Shown one piece after another: positions 35,834-45,549 of a DNA stretch of 64,000 bases (positions are counted from its first letter, which is position 1; each line of letters begins with the position of its first letter). The translations under genes and the position numbers were made by a program. The stretch is from Cupriavidus alkaliphilus (GTDB taxonomy: Bacteria; Pseudomonadota; Gammaproteobacteria; Burkholderiales; Burkholderiaceae), in the NCBI RefSeq assembly GCF_900094595.1, contig NZ_FMAD01000002.1:62001-126000 (forward strand), written 5' to 3'. The notes beneath the pieces were generated by a model. It saw only the letters and a program-made list of their open reading frames with translations, ran no database searches and was not told the DNA's origin.

Positions 35834-35866
35834 ATTTAGGTGGTGCCCATGGCACTTTGATGACAC
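35834..35866 (-). promoter_or_regulatory. Pho box and -10 of phoX
   Basis: On the minus strand GTGTCAT-CAAA-GTGCCAT (35866-35849): two heptamers matching CTGTCAT at 6 and 5 of 7 positions, with a 4-bp A-rich spacer. TAAATT (35839-35834) lies 9 bp on as a -10. This is the layout of PhoB-activated promoters. Confidence 0.7.
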
Positions 35867-35903
35867 TATGTCTGCAACTGCAGACCGGTGCGGCCAAACG
35901 ACG

Positions 35904-35925
35904 ACGGGCCGCGGATGCGGCCCGT
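35904..35925. terminator. Hairpin after pth
   Basis: Nine-bp stem ACGGGCCGC / GCGGCCCGT, loop GGAT. The T run (TTTT) lies on the plus side, whereas pth is on the minus strand with only CGTCGTTTGG beyond the stem, so its direction is unclear. Confidence 0.5.
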
Positions 35926-35969
35926 TTTCATGCTGCTGTCGCAGAAATATGCTGGCTGGCGTGCGGCGC

Positions 35970-36566
35970 TCAGCGCGCGGTATGCAGCTGCGCCATGGCG
36001 CGCTCGGTATCGCCGCGCGCCAGCAGGCCGAGCGGCTCGATGCAGCGGTCGATCGCGGCATCGATGGCTTCCTGCTCCTCGCGCCGCGGTGGCTTGAGCA
36101 CGAAATTGACCACGTCCTCGCGGCCCGCGCCGGCACCGCCGGGCGCATTGCGCGGATGGCCCACGCCCAGGCGCAGGCGCCAGTAGTCCTGCGTGGTCAG
36201 GTGGGCCGAAATGTCCTTCAGGCCGTTGTGGCCGCCCGCGCCGCCGCCGCGCTTGAGCTTGGCGGCGCCCGCCGGCAGGTCCATCTCGTCATGCACGACC
36301 ACGATCTCGCCGGGCAGGATCTTGTAGAAGCGCGCCAGCGACACCACCGCCAGGCCGGAGCGGTTCATGAAGGTCGACGGCTTGAGCAGCCAGATCTCCT
36401 GGTCCCAGAGCCGCGCGCGCGCGGCCAGCCCATGGAAGCGGCCCTCCACGCGCAGCGTGGCGCCGCCCATGCGGGCCAGCTGGTCCACCAGCCAGAAGCC
36501 GGCGTTGTGCCGGGTGGCCTCGTACTCCGCACCGGGATTGCCGAGGCCGACGATAAGCTTGATCAT
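35970..36566 (-). CDS. pth: Peptidyl-tRNA hydrolase
   Basis: 198 residues from ATG 36566. [24 protein letters not shown] contains catalytic His20 and Asn10, with the [13 protein letters not shown] and [12 protein letters not shown] segments. It frees tRNA from prematurely released peptidyl-tRNA. The order prs-rplY-pth is conserved. An upstream extension of the frame to 36704 is not supported. Confidence 0.97.
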   Translation of the reverse strand: MIKLIVGLGNPGAEYEATRHNAGFWLVDQLARMGGATLRVEGRFHGLAARARLWDQEIWLLKPSTFMNRSGLAVVSLARFYKILPGEIVVVHDEMDLPAGAAKLKRGGGAGGHNGLKDISAHLTTQDYWRLRLGVGHPRNAPGGAGAGREDVVNFVLKPPRREEQEAIDAAIDRCIEPLGLLARGDTERAMAQLHTAR

Positions 36567-36645
36567 GCGTATGACTGTGTCGTTGGCGCGCGGGACTGCG
36601 CCACAGGCGCCAAGGATACCGAAAAACCGGCAGTCCGCTGCCGGG

Positions 36646-36675
36646 CGAAAAAAAACCGCCGCAAGAGCGGCGGTT
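36646..36675 (-). terminator. Intrinsic terminator after rplY
   Basis: Nine-bp stem AACCGCCGC / GCGGCGGTT (36654-36675), loop AAGA, with a long run of A on the plus strand before it, giving U8 in the minus-strand transcript. Confidence 0.9.
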
Positions 36676-36716
36676 TCTTCGTGGCGCGGCCCGCGGGCCG
36701 CCACCGCTGCGACAGC

Positions 36717-37334
36717 TTAGGCAGCCGGGGTTTCGCCAGCGGCTTCGCCGCCTTCGGCAGCTTCCGACACGGCACCAGCCGGTTGCGAGATGCTGGCGAT
36801 GGCCGGGTTGTCGTCACCGTGGGTGATCACGGTCACGCCCTTCGGCAGCTTCAGGTCGGACAGGTGCAGGGTCTGGCCCAGTTCCATGGCGCCGACATCG
36901 ACTTCGATGAACTCGGGCAGGTCGGCCGGCAGGCACGACACTTCCAGGTCGTTGACGATGTGGTTGACCAGGCCGTGGCCCAGCTTCACGCCAGGAGCGG
37001 TTTCCTGGTTCATGAAGTGCAGGGGCACCTTGACGTGGATCTTGTCGTTGGCCGACACGCGCTGGAAATCGACGTGCAGCACCAGCGGCTTGAACGGGTG
37101 CATCTGGAATGCGCGCAGCAGCGCCTTTTCCGACTTGCCAGCGACTTCCAGGTCGAGGATCGACGAGTGGAACGCTTCCTTCTTCAGGGCGTGCCACAGC
37201 GCGTTGTGATCCAGTTCGATCATCTTCGGCTCGGCGGCGCCGCCGTAGATGATGCCGGGGGTCTTGCCCGAATTGCGCAGGCGGCGGCTCGCACCCGTTC
37301 CCTGTACGCTACGCTCGAAAGCGACAACTTTCAT
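36717..37334 (-). CDS. rplY: 50S ribosomal protein L25/general stress protein Ctc
   Basis: 205 residues from ATG 37334: an N-terminal L25 domain ([29 protein letters not shown]) that binds 5S rRNA and a C-terminal Ctc/TL5 domain ([34 protein letters not shown]). The tail is Ala/Glu/Gly rich. It is preceded by an 8-bp hairpin (37354-37377) in the leader. pth follows after a strong terminator. Confidence 0.96.
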   Translation of the reverse strand: MKVVAFERSVQGTGASRRLRNSGKTPGIIYGGAAEPKMIELDHNALWHALKKEAFHSSILDLEVAGKSEKALLRAFQMHPFKPLVLHVDFQRVSANDKIHVKVPLHFMNQETAPGVKLGHGLVNHIVNDLEVSCLPADLPEFIEVDVGAMELGQTLHLSDLKLPKGVTVITHGDDNPAIASISQPAGAVSEAAEGGEAAGETPAA

Positions 37335-37353
37335 GATGACTCCAAATGTAAGA

Positions 37354-37377
37354 AGGCTGTCCGCGACCAGACAGCCT
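37354..37377 (-). repeat. Hairpin in the rplY leader
   Basis: Perfect 8-bp stem AGGCTGTC / GACAGCCT, eight-base loop, 20 bp before the rplY start on the minus strand. It is followed by only a broken U run. It could be an attenuator or an L25 autoregulatory site; nothing more can be said. Confidence 0.4.
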
Positions 37378-37478
37378 CGTTGCGGCGCAAAGGCAAATAT
37401 ATGCGCCGATCCAGTCACGCCGGGCGCCGCATTGCCGTAAGACAGGCGGCGCTCAACGCAGTAAAGCCTTATATTCTA

Positions 37479-38432
37479 TCAGGAACCCGCGAACAGCGAC
37501 ATGATCGAGTCGCCCTTGATAATGCGGGTGAAGGTCTCGGCCAGCAGCGGGGCGGTCGAGAGCTGACGGATCTTGGTGCACTTGGCGGCTTCTTCGGACA
37601 GCGGGATGGTGTCGCACACCACCACTTCGTCCAGCGCCGAATCCGCGATGCGGGCCGCCGCGCCGCCCGACAGCACGGGGTGCGTGCAGTAGGCGAAGAC
37701 CTTCAGCGCACCGCGCTCCTTCAGCACCTGGGCGGCCTTGCACAGCGTGCCGCCGGTGTCGATCATGTCGTCCATGATGACGCAGTTGCGGCCTTCGACT
37801 TCACCGATGATGTTCATCACCTCGGCCACGTTGGCCTTGGGACGGCGCTTGTCGATGATGGCCAGGTCGCAGTTCAGTTCCTTGGCCAGCGCGCGGGCAC
37901 GGACCACGCCGCCGACGTCCGGCGAGACCACCAGCAGGTCGCCGTAGTTCTTCTCGCGCAGGTCGCCCAGCAGTACCGGCGAAGCGTAGATGTTGTCGAC
38001 CGGGATATCGAAGAAGCCCTGGATCTGGTCGGCGTGCAGGTCCATCGTCAGCACGCGCTCGACGCCGGCGACTTCCAGCATGTTGGCCACCACTTTGGCC
38101 GAGATCGCCACGCGCGCCGAACGCGGGCGGCGGTCCTGGCGGGCATAGCCGAAGTAGGGCATGGCGGCTGTGATGCTGCGTGCCGAGGCGCGCTTGAGCG
38201 CATCGACCATCACCATCAGTTCCATCAGGTTGTCGTTGGTCGGCGCGCAGGTGGACTGCAGCACGATGACGTGCTTGCCGCGAACGTTTTCCTGGATTTC
38301 GACCTGGACTTCACCGTCGGAGAAACGGCCAACCTGAGCCTTGCCCAGCGGAATGCCGAGGTGCTGTACGACAGCCTCCGCGAGTTTGGGGTTGGCGTTG
38401 CCGGTAAATACCATCAAGCCTTCGCTGCTCAT
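37479..38432 (-). CDS. prs: Ribose-phosphate pyrophosphokinase (PRPP synthase)
   Basis: 317 residues from ATG 38432 ([19 protein letters not shown]); an upstream GTG at 38441 is less likely. Class I PRPP synthase motifs: [37 protein letters not shown], the catalytic flexible loop around DKRRP and the PRPP loop [14 protein letters not shown]. It makes PRPP from ribose 5-phosphate and ATP. tRNA-Gln and ispE lie upstream on the same strand. Confidence 0.98.
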   Translation of the reverse strand: MSSEGLMVFTGNANPKLAEAVVQHLGIPLGKAQVGRFSDGEVQVEIQENVRGKHVIVLQSTCAPTNDNLMELMVMVDALKRASARSITAAMPYFGYARQDRRPRSARVAISAKVVANMLEVAGVERVLTMDLHADQIQGFFDIPVDNIYASPVLLGDLREKNYGDLLVVSPDVGGVVRARALAKELNCDLAIIDKRRPKANVAEVMNIIGEVEGRNCVIMDDMIDTGGTLCKAAQVLKERGALKVFAYCTHPVLSGGAAARIADSALDEVVVCDTIPLSEEAAKCTKIRQLSTAPLLAETFTRIIKGDSIMSLFAGS

Positions 38433-38528
38433 TCGGGGCACCTGTCTTGCTGCTGGGGGAGCTTGGTGTCACCGGCGCAGCCGGTGACTTGGAGATATCG
38501 TGTTCCGTTAGGACACTATAGGAAGTAA

Positions 38529-38605
38529 TGGCAGGGGAAGAAGGATTCGAACCTTCGAATGCCGGAATCAAAATCCGGTGCCTTGACCAACTTGGCGACT
38601 CCCCT
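38529..38605 (-). tRNA. tRNA-Gln (anticodon UUG)
   Basis: A 77-nt cloverleaf on the minus strand with encoded CCA. Acceptor AGGGGAG / TTCCCCT (one G-U), D-arm with GGTCAAGG, anticodon stem CCGGA / TCCGG with loop TTTTGAT (anticodon TTG), T-arm GAAGG-TTCGAAT-CCTTC, then G and CCA. Gln is set by the UUG anticodon. Position between prs and ispE is typical for betaproteobacteria. Confidence 0.97.
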
Positions 38606-38664
38606 ACACAACCGGGCCGTTCTTCGTGGTACCAAACTGCCGTACCGCGCCGAACGATAACTTG

Positions 38665-39570
38665 CTATGCGAACGTCGCGAGCGGGTGATGTGCCAGACT
38701 TCTCACACACCTGCCATCCCATTCGGGCGGCAACCTTTCCAAAACCTGCTGCGCTGTTTTTGCGTCAGGAAAACGCGCAAACACGCAGGCTCCGGAGCCG
38801 GTCATCCGGGCATGCTGATTGTGTTGCTTCAGCCATGCCAGGGCTCGGGCGACTTCGCCGAACTTCGCTGTTGCTATCGGTTCCAGGTCGTTGCGACCGA
38901 AATCGAATTTGTTTGTGCGAGCAGCGAAGACCGCAATTATGGAGACGGGCGTATCCCTTGTCAAGCACTCGTCCGAAAAAATTTCAGCGGTGGGCACATG
39001 CTGTTTCGGATGGATGATCACGAACCAGCTGTCGGGCAGCTCGACCGGCGTGAGTTCCTCGCCGATGCCCTGCGCAAAGGCGTTCTGCCCGAGCACGAAC
39101 ACCGGCACGTCGGCGCCCAGCGTCAGCCCGATCCGCATCAGCTCGGCGCGTGTCAGCCCCAGGCCCCACAGGTGGTTCAGCGCCAGCAGCGTGGTGGCGG
39201 CGTCGGAAGAGCCGCCGCCAATGCCGCCGCCCATCGGCAGCACCTTGTCGAGGGCGATGTCGGCGCCGAAGCTGGTCCCGGAGGCGGCCTGGAGCGCGCG
39301 CGCGGCCCGCACCACCAGGTCGGTCTCGGCCGGCACGCCGGGCACGTCAGTGACGCGCGTGACCACGCCGTCGTCGCGGCGGCGGAAATGCAGCGTATCG
39401 CACCAGTCGATCAGCTGGAACACGGTCTGCAGCGTGTGGTAGCCGTCGGCGCGGCGGCCGGTCACGTGCAGGAACAGGTTGAGCTTGGCCGGCGCGGGGC
39501 AGTCGCGCAGTTCGGGCGGGGGCAGGGGATGGCTGCGTGGCATGGTGCGTGATGGCGCGGCGCCCGTCAT
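38665..39570 (-). CDS. ispE: 4-diphosphocytidyl-2-C-methyl-D-erythritol kinase
   Basis: 301 residues from ATG 39570, which overlaps the lolB stop (ATGA). GHMP kinase motifs: [37 protein letters not shown] and [12 protein letters not shown]. It phosphorylates the CDP-ME intermediate of the MEP isoprenoid route. lolB-ispE coupling and the following tRNA-Gln and prs form a conserved gene set. An alternative start (MPRSH) is at 39543. Confidence 0.96.
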   Translation of the reverse strand: MTGAAPSRTMPRSHPLPPPELRDCPAPAKLNLFLHVTGRRADGYHTLQTVFQLIDWCDTLHFRRRDDGVVTRVTDVPGVPAETDLVVRAARALQAASGTSFGADIALDKVLPMGGGIGGGSSDAATTLLALNHLWGLGLTRAELMRIGLTLGADVPVFVLGQNAFAQGIGEELTPVELPDSWFVIIHPKQHVPTAEIFSDECLTRDTPVSIIAVFAARTNKFDFGRNDLEPIATAKFGEVARALAWLKQHNQHARMTGSGACVFARFPDAKTAQQVLERLPPEWDGRCVRSLAHHPLATFA

Positions 39571-40184
39571 GGCGTCTGAGGATCGATGACCAGCCGCACC
39601 GACAGCGGATTGCTGCCGGCGTCGCGCGCCAGGTCGATTCGGCGCGGCACCTGGGTGGCGGCAGTCCCGCTGGCGGGCGTCTCCTGCCAGGCGACGTAGC
39701 GCACGGTCCAGCCGTTCTGCGCCAGCGTCGCCAGCCGGCCCTGCTCGTCGCGCGTGGCGCGCGCCGGCGTGCCCTGGGTGGGGCGCCCGTGCAGCCAGTC
39801 GCGCATGCCGGCCACCGGCAGCGCGAAGCCGAGCGCCTCCTCCATCAACGTGTCGACCTCGGGCGCGTTGCGCGGCGGCTGGTTGGGCAGGTCGAGCGTG
39901 GCGCCCGACGGCGTGGCGGTGACCACGGCCAGGGTCTGGCCGAGCGGCGAGACCAGGTCGAGCCGCACGTTGCGGCCCTGCTCCTCCCAGCGGAAGCTGC
40001 CCTGCACGCCCTCGTCGCGCCCGTAGCGCACGTAATTCGCGGAAAAGCGGCCGGTGTACTGCTGGTTCGCGGCGTCCTGGTCGACATCGAAGCTGCGCGA
40101 CGGCGCCACGCTGGCGCACGCCTGCAGCAGCAGGGGCGCGCCAAGCCAAAGCAGCGCCAGGCGTCGGGATCGGTTCATGGGCAT
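39567..40184 (-). CDS. lolB: Outer-membrane lipoprotein localisation protein LolB
   Basis: 205 residues from ATG 40184 (another ATG at 40178). The lipobox LLLQAC follows a basic N-terminus (NRSRRLALL). The LolB core includes [34 protein letters not shown] and the C-terminal PRRIDLAR strand. It takes lipoproteins from LolA and inserts them in the outer membrane. Its stop overlaps the ispE start by 4 bp. Confidence 0.93.
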   Translation of the reverse strand: MPMNRSRRLALLWLGAPLLLQACASVAPSRSFDVDQDAANQQYTGRFSANYVRYGRDEGVQGSFRWEEQGRNVRLDLVSPLGQTLAVVTATPSGATLDLPNQPPRNAPEVDTLMEEALGFALPVAGMRDWLHGRPTQGTPARATRDEQGRLATLAQNGWTVRYVAWQETPASGTAATQVPRRIDLARDAGSNPLSVRLVIDPQTP

Positions 40185-40269
40185 GGTCGTGAGAACGGCG
40201 GCGCGGCGGCCGCCGGGCTGACGGGAATCCGGCGCCGCGGGCGGGGCGAGCCGGCCGCGGCGCACGGGC

Positions 40270-42210
40270 TTACTTGGACGGCTGCACGTTGACCTTGTAG
40301 CGGCGCAGCGTGTCGATCAGGGTCTCGTTCTCGGGATCGATGCGCACGGCCTCGGTCCAGGTCTTGCGGGCCTCGTCGTGTTCGCCGAGCTGCCACAGCA
40401 CCTCGCCGAGGTGCGCTCCGATTTCAGCCTCGGGGGCCTTGGCATAGGCGTTGCGCAGCAGCGCGGCCGCGGGCTGCAGGTCGCCCATGCGGAATTTGAC
40501 CCAGGCCAGGCTGTCCATGATGTACGGATCGTCCGGACCCAGCTCGGAAGCACGCTCCAGCAGCTTGAGCGCCTCGGGCAGGCGCTCGTTGCGGTCCGCC
40601 AGCGAATAGCCGAGGGCGTTGTAGCCCTGCTTCTGCTGCGGCTGCAGCGCAATCACGCGACGCAGGCCGGTTTCCATGCTGGCGTAGCGCTTCTGGCGCT
40701 CGTCGAGCATGGCCAGCTCGTAGATCCAGTCGGCGTTGTCGGGCTCCGCCGCGATGCGGTCGTTCAGCACCTTGCGGGCGCGGTCGTAGGCCTTGGTTTC
40801 CATCAGCGTGGCCACTTCGGCCTGGCGGATGGCGGTCACGCGCTGCGAGCGCTGGGTGGGATCGGAGATGTCCTCGGCGTCGCTGAGCATCTCGCCGAAC
40901 AGTGCCTGCGCGTCGTCGAGCTTGCCCATGCGCGCCAGCAGCTGGGCGCGCTTGGCGGTGGCCGCCGGCGCCAGGCGGATGTCCTCGATGCGATCGAGCC
41001 AGCGGATCGCGCCCGCGTAATCCTTGCGCTCCTCGGCGATCTGCGCCAGGTATTGGTAGGCGATATCGGGATTGGCGCTTGGCTGTTTCTCGACCAGCTG
41101 CAGGTATTCCTGCAGGTACTGCTCGGCCTCGCCGTAGTTCTTGGCCTGCAGGCTGGTCAGGCCCAGCGCCAGCGGCACGCGCGGGTCGGCGGGCGCCACC
41201 CTGCGCAGCGTCTCGAATTCCTGGCGGGCCGCCGGCATGTCGTTCTTCAGCAGGTACAGCCGCGCCAGCGTGATATGGCCGTTGACCGATTCGGGCGACT
41301 TTTCCAGGAAGCGCTTGAGCACTGCCACGGCTTCGTCGGGCTGCTTCTCGGCGCGCAGTTCGGCCGACATCAGCGCGGCCGCTTCATAGCCCGGCCGCAA
41401 CCGCAAGGCCTGGTCGAGCGCGGCCAGCGCGCCCGGCTCGTCGCCGGCCACTTCGCGCGCGCGCGCCAGTGCCAGCTGGGTCTCCGGGAGCTTGATTTCG
41501 TTGCGGGTCAGGTCCTGCAGCAGCGTGGCCGCGCCGGCCGGATCGCTGGTACGCGACAGCTGCTGCTGCAGCTGCAGGATGGCATCGCCGCGCTGGCTGG
41601 CCGGCACCGCAGCCAGTTGCTGCTGCAGCAGCGGGCGGGCGTCGTCCCAGCGGCCGTTGAGCACCAGCAGCGTCGACAGCACCTGGCCGGCGGCCGGCGA
41701 GGTCGGGGTGATTTCCTTCCACAGACGTGCGGCGTCAAGCGCCTGCTGCGGGATGCGCGCGTTGAAGGCGATCTCGGTGGCACGCTGGGCGAAGCGCGGG
41801 TCGCGGGTCTGACGCGCCAGTTCCAGGTAGGTGCGGTAGGCCGGGCCGACCAGGCCGCGCTGGATGGAAATCTCGGCGGCCAGCACCATATAGACGATAT
41901 CGTCGGTCAGCTCCAGCGACGGCAGTGCCGGGCGCGCGGGCTTGGCCGCCGGGGTGTCCGCCGCGGCCAGTTGCAGCATGGGCAGCGAACCGGCGCCGAC
42001 CGGGGGCGCCGCGTAGCTGGCGCTTGCCGCTGCCAGCAGCGCGCCGGCGGCCAGTGCGCGCACATGGCGTCGCGGCGCCTGCCACCAGCGGGCCAGGGTG
42101 CCGGCACGGCGCGCCGTGCGCGAGCCGGCACCCGGCGATGTGGTCAGGCCGCCGCCCGCGGTGGCTTGCAACGTGGAGTCCGGCATCAGGTCCGGCATCA
42201 GGTCCGACAT
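40270..42210 (-). CDS. Tetratricopeptide-repeat protein, exported
   Basis: 646 residues from ATG 42210, chosen for its GGAG site; the ATG at 42270 lies inside the putative -10 of this gene. A signal segment (VRALAAGALLAAASASYA, about 52-69) suggests export. More than ten TPR-like units follow (for example AYRTYLELARQTRDPRFAQRATEIAF and ALKLLERASELGPDDPYIMDSLAWVKFRMGDLQPA). TPR proteins are protein-protein scaffolds. It precedes lolB by 85 bp, so a role in envelope assembly is plausible but unproven. Confidence 0.88.
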   Translation of the reverse strand: MSDLMPDLMPDSTLQATAGGGLTTSPGAGSRTARRAGTLARWWQAPRRHVRALAAGALLAAASASYAAPPVGAGSLPMLQLAAADTPAAKPARPALPSLELTDDIVYMVLAAEISIQRGLVGPAYRTYLELARQTRDPRFAQRATEIAFNARIPQQALDAARLWKEITPTSPAAGQVLSTLLVLNGRWDDARPLLQQQLAAVPASQRGDAILQLQQQLSRTSDPAGAATLLQDLTRNEIKLPETQLALARAREVAGDEPGALAALDQALRLRPGYEAAALMSAELRAEKQPDEAVAVLKRFLEKSPESVNGHITLARLYLLKNDMPAARQEFETLRRVAPADPRVPLALGLTSLQAKNYGEAEQYLQEYLQLVEKQPSANPDIAYQYLAQIAEERKDYAGAIRWLDRIEDIRLAPAATAKRAQLLARMGKLDDAQALFGEMLSDAEDISDPTQRSQRVTAIRQAEVATLMETKAYDRARKVLNDRIAAEPDNADWIYELAMLDERQKRYASMETGLRRVIALQPQQKQGYNALGYSLADRNERLPEALKLLERASELGPDDPYIMDSLAWVKFRMGDLQPAAALLRNAYAKAPEAEIGAHLGEVLWQLGEHDEARKTWTEAVRIDPENETLIDTLRRYKVNVQPSK

Positions 42211-42267
42211 GTATTGAGTGCTCCGGCGCGCGCTGGCGAAGGATGGGAGATTGCGCATTGATAAGGG

Positions 42268-42290
42268 CATTGTAGCCTGCCGCTACAATG
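42268..42290. repeat. Palindrome with divergent -10 boxes (TPR gene / mutM)
   Basis: Perfect 9-bp inverted repeat CATTGTAGC-CTGCC-GCTACAATG. It contains TACAAT on the plus strand (42284-42289) and on the minus strand (42274-42269), the presumed -10 boxes of mutM and of the TPR gene. A good plus-strand -35 (TTGATA, 42258) is 20 bp off, longer than usual. Confidence 0.55.
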
Positions 42291-42363
42291 CGCTGCTTGG
42301 CGCCGCAGGCCGGTGCCGCCAGGCGCTGCAGGAGTTTTGAGCGGTAACCAACGGAGAGGTTCG

Positions 42364-43254
42364 ATGCCTGAATTGCCCGAGGTCGAGGTGACCCGGCGCG
42401 GCTTGCTGCCGCATGTGGTGGGGCGGCGCATCGCCGCGGTCACGGTACGCCACCGCGGCCTGCGCTGGCCGGTCGACCCCGGACTCGAAGCCTGCCTGGC
42501 CCAGCGCCTGGTGCGCCGCATCGAGCGCCGCGGCAAGTATCTGCTGCTCGAATGCGTCAGCGCCGACGCGGCGCAGCCGGTCGGCTGGCTGCTGGTGCAT
42601 CTCGGCATGACGGGCACGCTGCGGGTCCTGCCCGAGGCGCCGCCGCCGGGCGTGCACGACCACTTCGACCTGGTGCTCGAAGCCGGGCCCGGCGCAGCGT
42701 CGGCAGCGGCACCGGACCAGCAGCCGGGTACCATCGTGCTGCGCTTCCGCGATCCGCGCCGCTTCGGCGCCATCCTCTGGACCACGCTGCCGGAGGCGGA
42801 GCTGCCGTCGCATCCGTTGCTGAGCACCCTGGGCATCGAGCCATTCGATCCCGCCTTCGACGGCGCCTGGCTGCACCGCCATACGCGCGGTCGCAGTGCC
42901 GCGATCAAGACCGTGCTGCTGTCCGGCGCGATCGTGGTCGGGGTGGGCAACATCTACGCGTCCGAAAGCCTGTTCCGTGCCGGCATCCACCCGACCACCC
43001 CGGCCGGGCGCCTGAGCCGCGCGCGTTGCGACCGGCTGGCGCAGGCGGTGCGGGACACCCTGGCGCAAGCGATCGAGCGCGGCGGCAGCACGCTGCGCGA
43101 CTTTGTCGGCAGCGACGGTGCCAGCGGCTACTTCCAGCTCGATTGCTTTGTCTACGACCGCGCCGGCCTGCCGTGCAAGGTGTGCGCCAAGCCGGTGCGC
43201 CAGATCGTGCAGGGCCAGCGTTCCACCTTCTATTGCACCAACTGCCAGCACTGA
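42364..43254 (+). CDS. mutM: Formamidopyrimidine-DNA glycosylase
   Basis: 296 residues from ATG 42364. The catalytic N-terminus PELPEVE (Pro1 after Met removal, Glu2), the conserved lysine in RRGKYLLLE, the helix-two-turn-helix with [19 protein letters not shown], and the C-terminal zinc finger CKVC-x16-CTNC are all intact. It removes 8-oxoguanine and FaPy lesions. mutY, its partner in the GO system, lies 2.3 kb on, separated by a dynamin-like GTPase. Confidence 0.97.
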   Translation: MPELPEVEVTRRGLLPHVVGRRIAAVTVRHRGLRWPVDPGLEACLAQRLVRRIERRGKYLLLECVSADAAQPVGWLLVHLGMTGTLRVLPEAPPPGVHDHFDLVLEAGPGAASAAAPDQQPGTIVLRFRDPRRFGAILWTTLPEAELPSHPLLSTLGIEPFDPAFDGAWLHRHTRGRSAAIKTVLLSGAIVVGVGNIYASESLFRAGIHPTTPAGRLSRARCDRLAQAVRDTLAQAIERGGSTLRDFVGSDGASGYFQLDCFVYDRAGLPCKVCAKPVRQIVQGQRSTFYCTNCQH

Positions 43255-43349
43255 TCGCCGGGGGCGGAGTGCTTCAGGGACCGCCCGCTGCCGCGGGTCG
43301 ATGGCTCGGCGCAACACTGGCGGGGCCACTGGCATCCAAGGGACGCGAA

Positions 43350-43370
43350 TTCCACAAAAGCGCCGTGGAA
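43350..43370. repeat. Inverted repeat upstream of the dynamin-like gene
   Basis: TTCCAC-N9-GTGGAA in the mutM-GTPase gap, just upstream of an A/T-rich stretch (CATAAAAAGTTACAAAA, 43391-43407) that could contain a -10. It could be an operator; the regulator is unknown. Confidence 0.35.
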
Positions 43371-43514
43371 ACCTGTATCGTGTGCGCAGTCATAAAAAGT
43401 TACAAAATGGCCGGCCGCGCGTGAACGGCAGGGGCGGACCGGCATTGCGTAAACACGGGCATGCCGCACAGGGTGGCTGGCCCCGAGGCAAAACCCAGCC
43501 AGCCCAACAGGTCC

Positions 43515-45467
43515 ATGACAACGCTCGCCCACCAATTCGAACAATACGGCGCCTGGAGAACCGGAGTCCTCCAGTCACTGGCCGAATTCCAGTCCTGGCT
43601 GCAGCAGCACGACCTGTACGATGCGCAGGCCGACGATCGCGTGCAGCGCATCCAGAGCGTGCTGCGCAGCGACCGCCTCAAGGTCGCCTTCATCGCCGAG
43701 TTCTCGCGCGGCAAGAGCGAACTGATCAACGCCATCTTCTTTGCCGACTATGGGCGCCGCATCCTGCCGTCGTCGGCGGGGCGCACCACCATGTGCCCGA
43801 CCGAGCTGCGCTACGACGAGGCCGAGCCGCCCAGCATCCGCCTGCTGCCGATCGAGACGCGCCTGCAGGACGCCTCCACCGCAGACTTCATCGAGGCCGG
43901 CACTTCGGCATCGCACTGGCATTCGGTGCCGCTGGACCCGTCGTCGCCCGAGGGCATGCTCGAGGCGTTCCAGCACGTGGTGCAGACCATGCGCGTGCCG
44001 CCCGAGCAGGCCGAGGCGCTGGGGCTGTACCACGAGAATGACCCCGATGCCGCCTATGCGGTCGATGCCGAGGGCATGGTCGAGATCTCGCGCTGGCGCC
44101 ACGCCGTCATCAATTTTCCGCATCCGCTGCTGCGCCAGGGCCTGGTGATCCTCGACACGCCGGGGCTGAACGCGATCGGCACCGAACCCGAGCTGACGCT
44201 GCGGCTGATTCCGGATGCGCACGTGGTGGTGTTCGTGCTGGCCGCCGACGCGGGCGTGACCAAGAGCGACCTGGAGCTGTGGCGCAGCCATGTCGGCGCC
44301 GGGCACCGGCGCGGCTGCCTGGCGGTGCTCAACAAGATCGACGGGCTGTGGGATCCGCTGCGCCAGCCGGGCGAGATCGCGCAGGAAATCGCGCGGCAGG
44401 TGTCGACCACCGCGCAGGTGCTGGGCATCGAGCAATCGCGCGTGTATCCGGTGTCGGCGCAGAAGGGACTGGTGGCCAAGGTCACGCACGACGACACCCT
44501 GCTCGCGCGCAGCGGCCTGCCGGAGTTCGAGCACGTGCTGTCGGACCAGCTGATTCCGCGCCGGCGCGAGATCGTCTCGGACCAAGTCTACCGGCTGGTG
44601 CAGGACATGGCGCGCGCCGCGCAGCAGCTGCTGCAGAGCCGCCGCCGCGATATCGTCGAGCAGCTGTTCGAGCTGCGCGGACTGCGCGGCAAGAACCATG
44701 CGATGGTCAAGCACATGCTGATGCGGGTGCAGGGCGAGAAGGACGAGTTCGAGCAGAGCATCAGCAAGTTCCAGGCGCTGCGCCTGGTCTTCGGCCGGCA
44801 CAGCGCCGACATCATCAAGAGCCTGCAATTGCGCGACGTGCGCCGCACCATGCGCAGCGCGCGCGAGCAAATGAAGGAGCGCTTCTTTTCGCGCGGCATG
44901 CGCGAGGACATGGAAGCATTGTTCGCGCAGTTGAGCGGGCTGGTCAGCGATGCCGACAACAAGATCGGCCAGCTGCACCAGCTGATCGAAAGCATGTACC
45001 GGCGCTTCAATGCCGAACACGGCTTCACGCTGCCCGCGCCGATGCAGTTCACCGCCGAACGCTACCTGGCCGAACTGCAGGAGACGCTGCGGCTGGTGCA
45101 GGCGCATTTCGGCACGATCAGCATGCTGACGCGCTCGCGCCCGCAGCTGGTGCAAAGCGCGTTCAACACCATGGCCAGCCGGGTGCTGGAGAATTTCCGC
45201 GGCCTCAACCGCGACATCGAGGTCTGGCTCAAGTCGGTGATGACGCCGCTGGAAGCGCAGGTGCGCGAACACCAGAAGCAGCTGCGCCGGCGCGTCGATT
45301 CGATCGAGCGCATCCATGAGGCCACCGATACGCTGGAAAGCCGCATCGCGCAGCTGGAAGAAGTGCTGAACGGGCTGGACGAACGCAGCGGACGGATCGA
45401 AGGCTTTGCCCAGCGGCTGATGCGGCCGGGGAGCGATGCGGACAGTGCCAGCCTTGCGGTAGCGTAG
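43515..45467 (+). CDS. Dynamin-like GTPase
   Basis: 650 residues from ATG 43515 (an in-frame ATG is at 43461). The dynamin-type GTPase domain occupies about 50-340: G1 AEFSRGKS (Lys67, Ser68), G2 near SSAGRTTMCP, G3 DTPG (Asp214) and G4 NKID (Asn273-Asp276). The C-terminal half is long helical and probably coiled coil (KNHAMVKHMLMRVQGEKDEFE; ESRIAQLEEVLNGLDERSGRI). No strong membrane helix is seen. Bacterial dynamins remodel or protect membranes, and some act in phage defence. Its place between mutM and mutY is unusual. Confidence 0.9.
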   Translation: MTTLAHQFEQYGAWRTGVLQSLAEFQSWLQQHDLYDAQADDRVQRIQSVLRSDRLKVAFIAEFSRGKSELINAIFFADYGRRILPSSAGRTTMCPTELRYDEAEPPSIRLLPIETRLQDASTADFIEAGTSASHWHSVPLDPSSPEGMLEAFQHVVQTMRVPPEQAEALGLYHENDPDAAYAVDAEGMVEISRWRHAVINFPHPLLRQGLVILDTPGLNAIGTEPELTLRLIPDAHVVVFVLAADAGVTKSDLELWRSHVGAGHRRGCLAVLNKIDGLWDPLRQPGEIAQEIARQVSTTAQVLGIEQSRVYPVSAQKGLVAKVTHDDTLLARSGLPEFEHVLSDQLIPRRREIVSDQVYRLVQDMARAAQQLLQSRRRDIVEQLFELRGLRGKNHAMVKHMLMRVQGEKDEFEQSISKFQALRLVFGRHSADIIKSLQLRDVRRTMRSAREQMKERFFSRGMREDMEALFAQLSGLVSDADNKIGQLHQLIESMYRRFNAEHGFTLPAPMQFTAERYLAELQETLRLVQAHFGTISMLTRSRPQLVQSAFNTMASRVLENFRGLNRDIEVWLKSVMTPLEAQVREHQKQLRRRVDSIERIHEATDTLESRIAQLEEVLNGLDERSGRIEGFAQRLMRPGSDADSASLAVA

Positions 45468-45503
45468 CCGCTTTCGACGGCTTCGTCGGCCGGTATATCA
45501 TGT

Positions 45504-45529
45504 GGCGCCGCGCCTTGCGGCGCCTTTTT
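45504..45529 (+). terminator. Intrinsic terminator after the dynamin-like gene
   Basis: Eight-bp stem GGCGCCGC / GCGGCGCC, loop GCCTT, then TTTTT. It separates the GTPase from mutY and makes starts of mutY before 45530 unlikely. Confidence 0.88.
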
Positions 45530-45549
45530 CTTTGGCGCGCCGATGTCCC

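Noticed and set aside
35526..38528. 1000-residue plus-strand open frame across phoX 5' end, pth, rplY and prs
   Set aside because: Lies antisense to four conserved genes; no recognisable domain.
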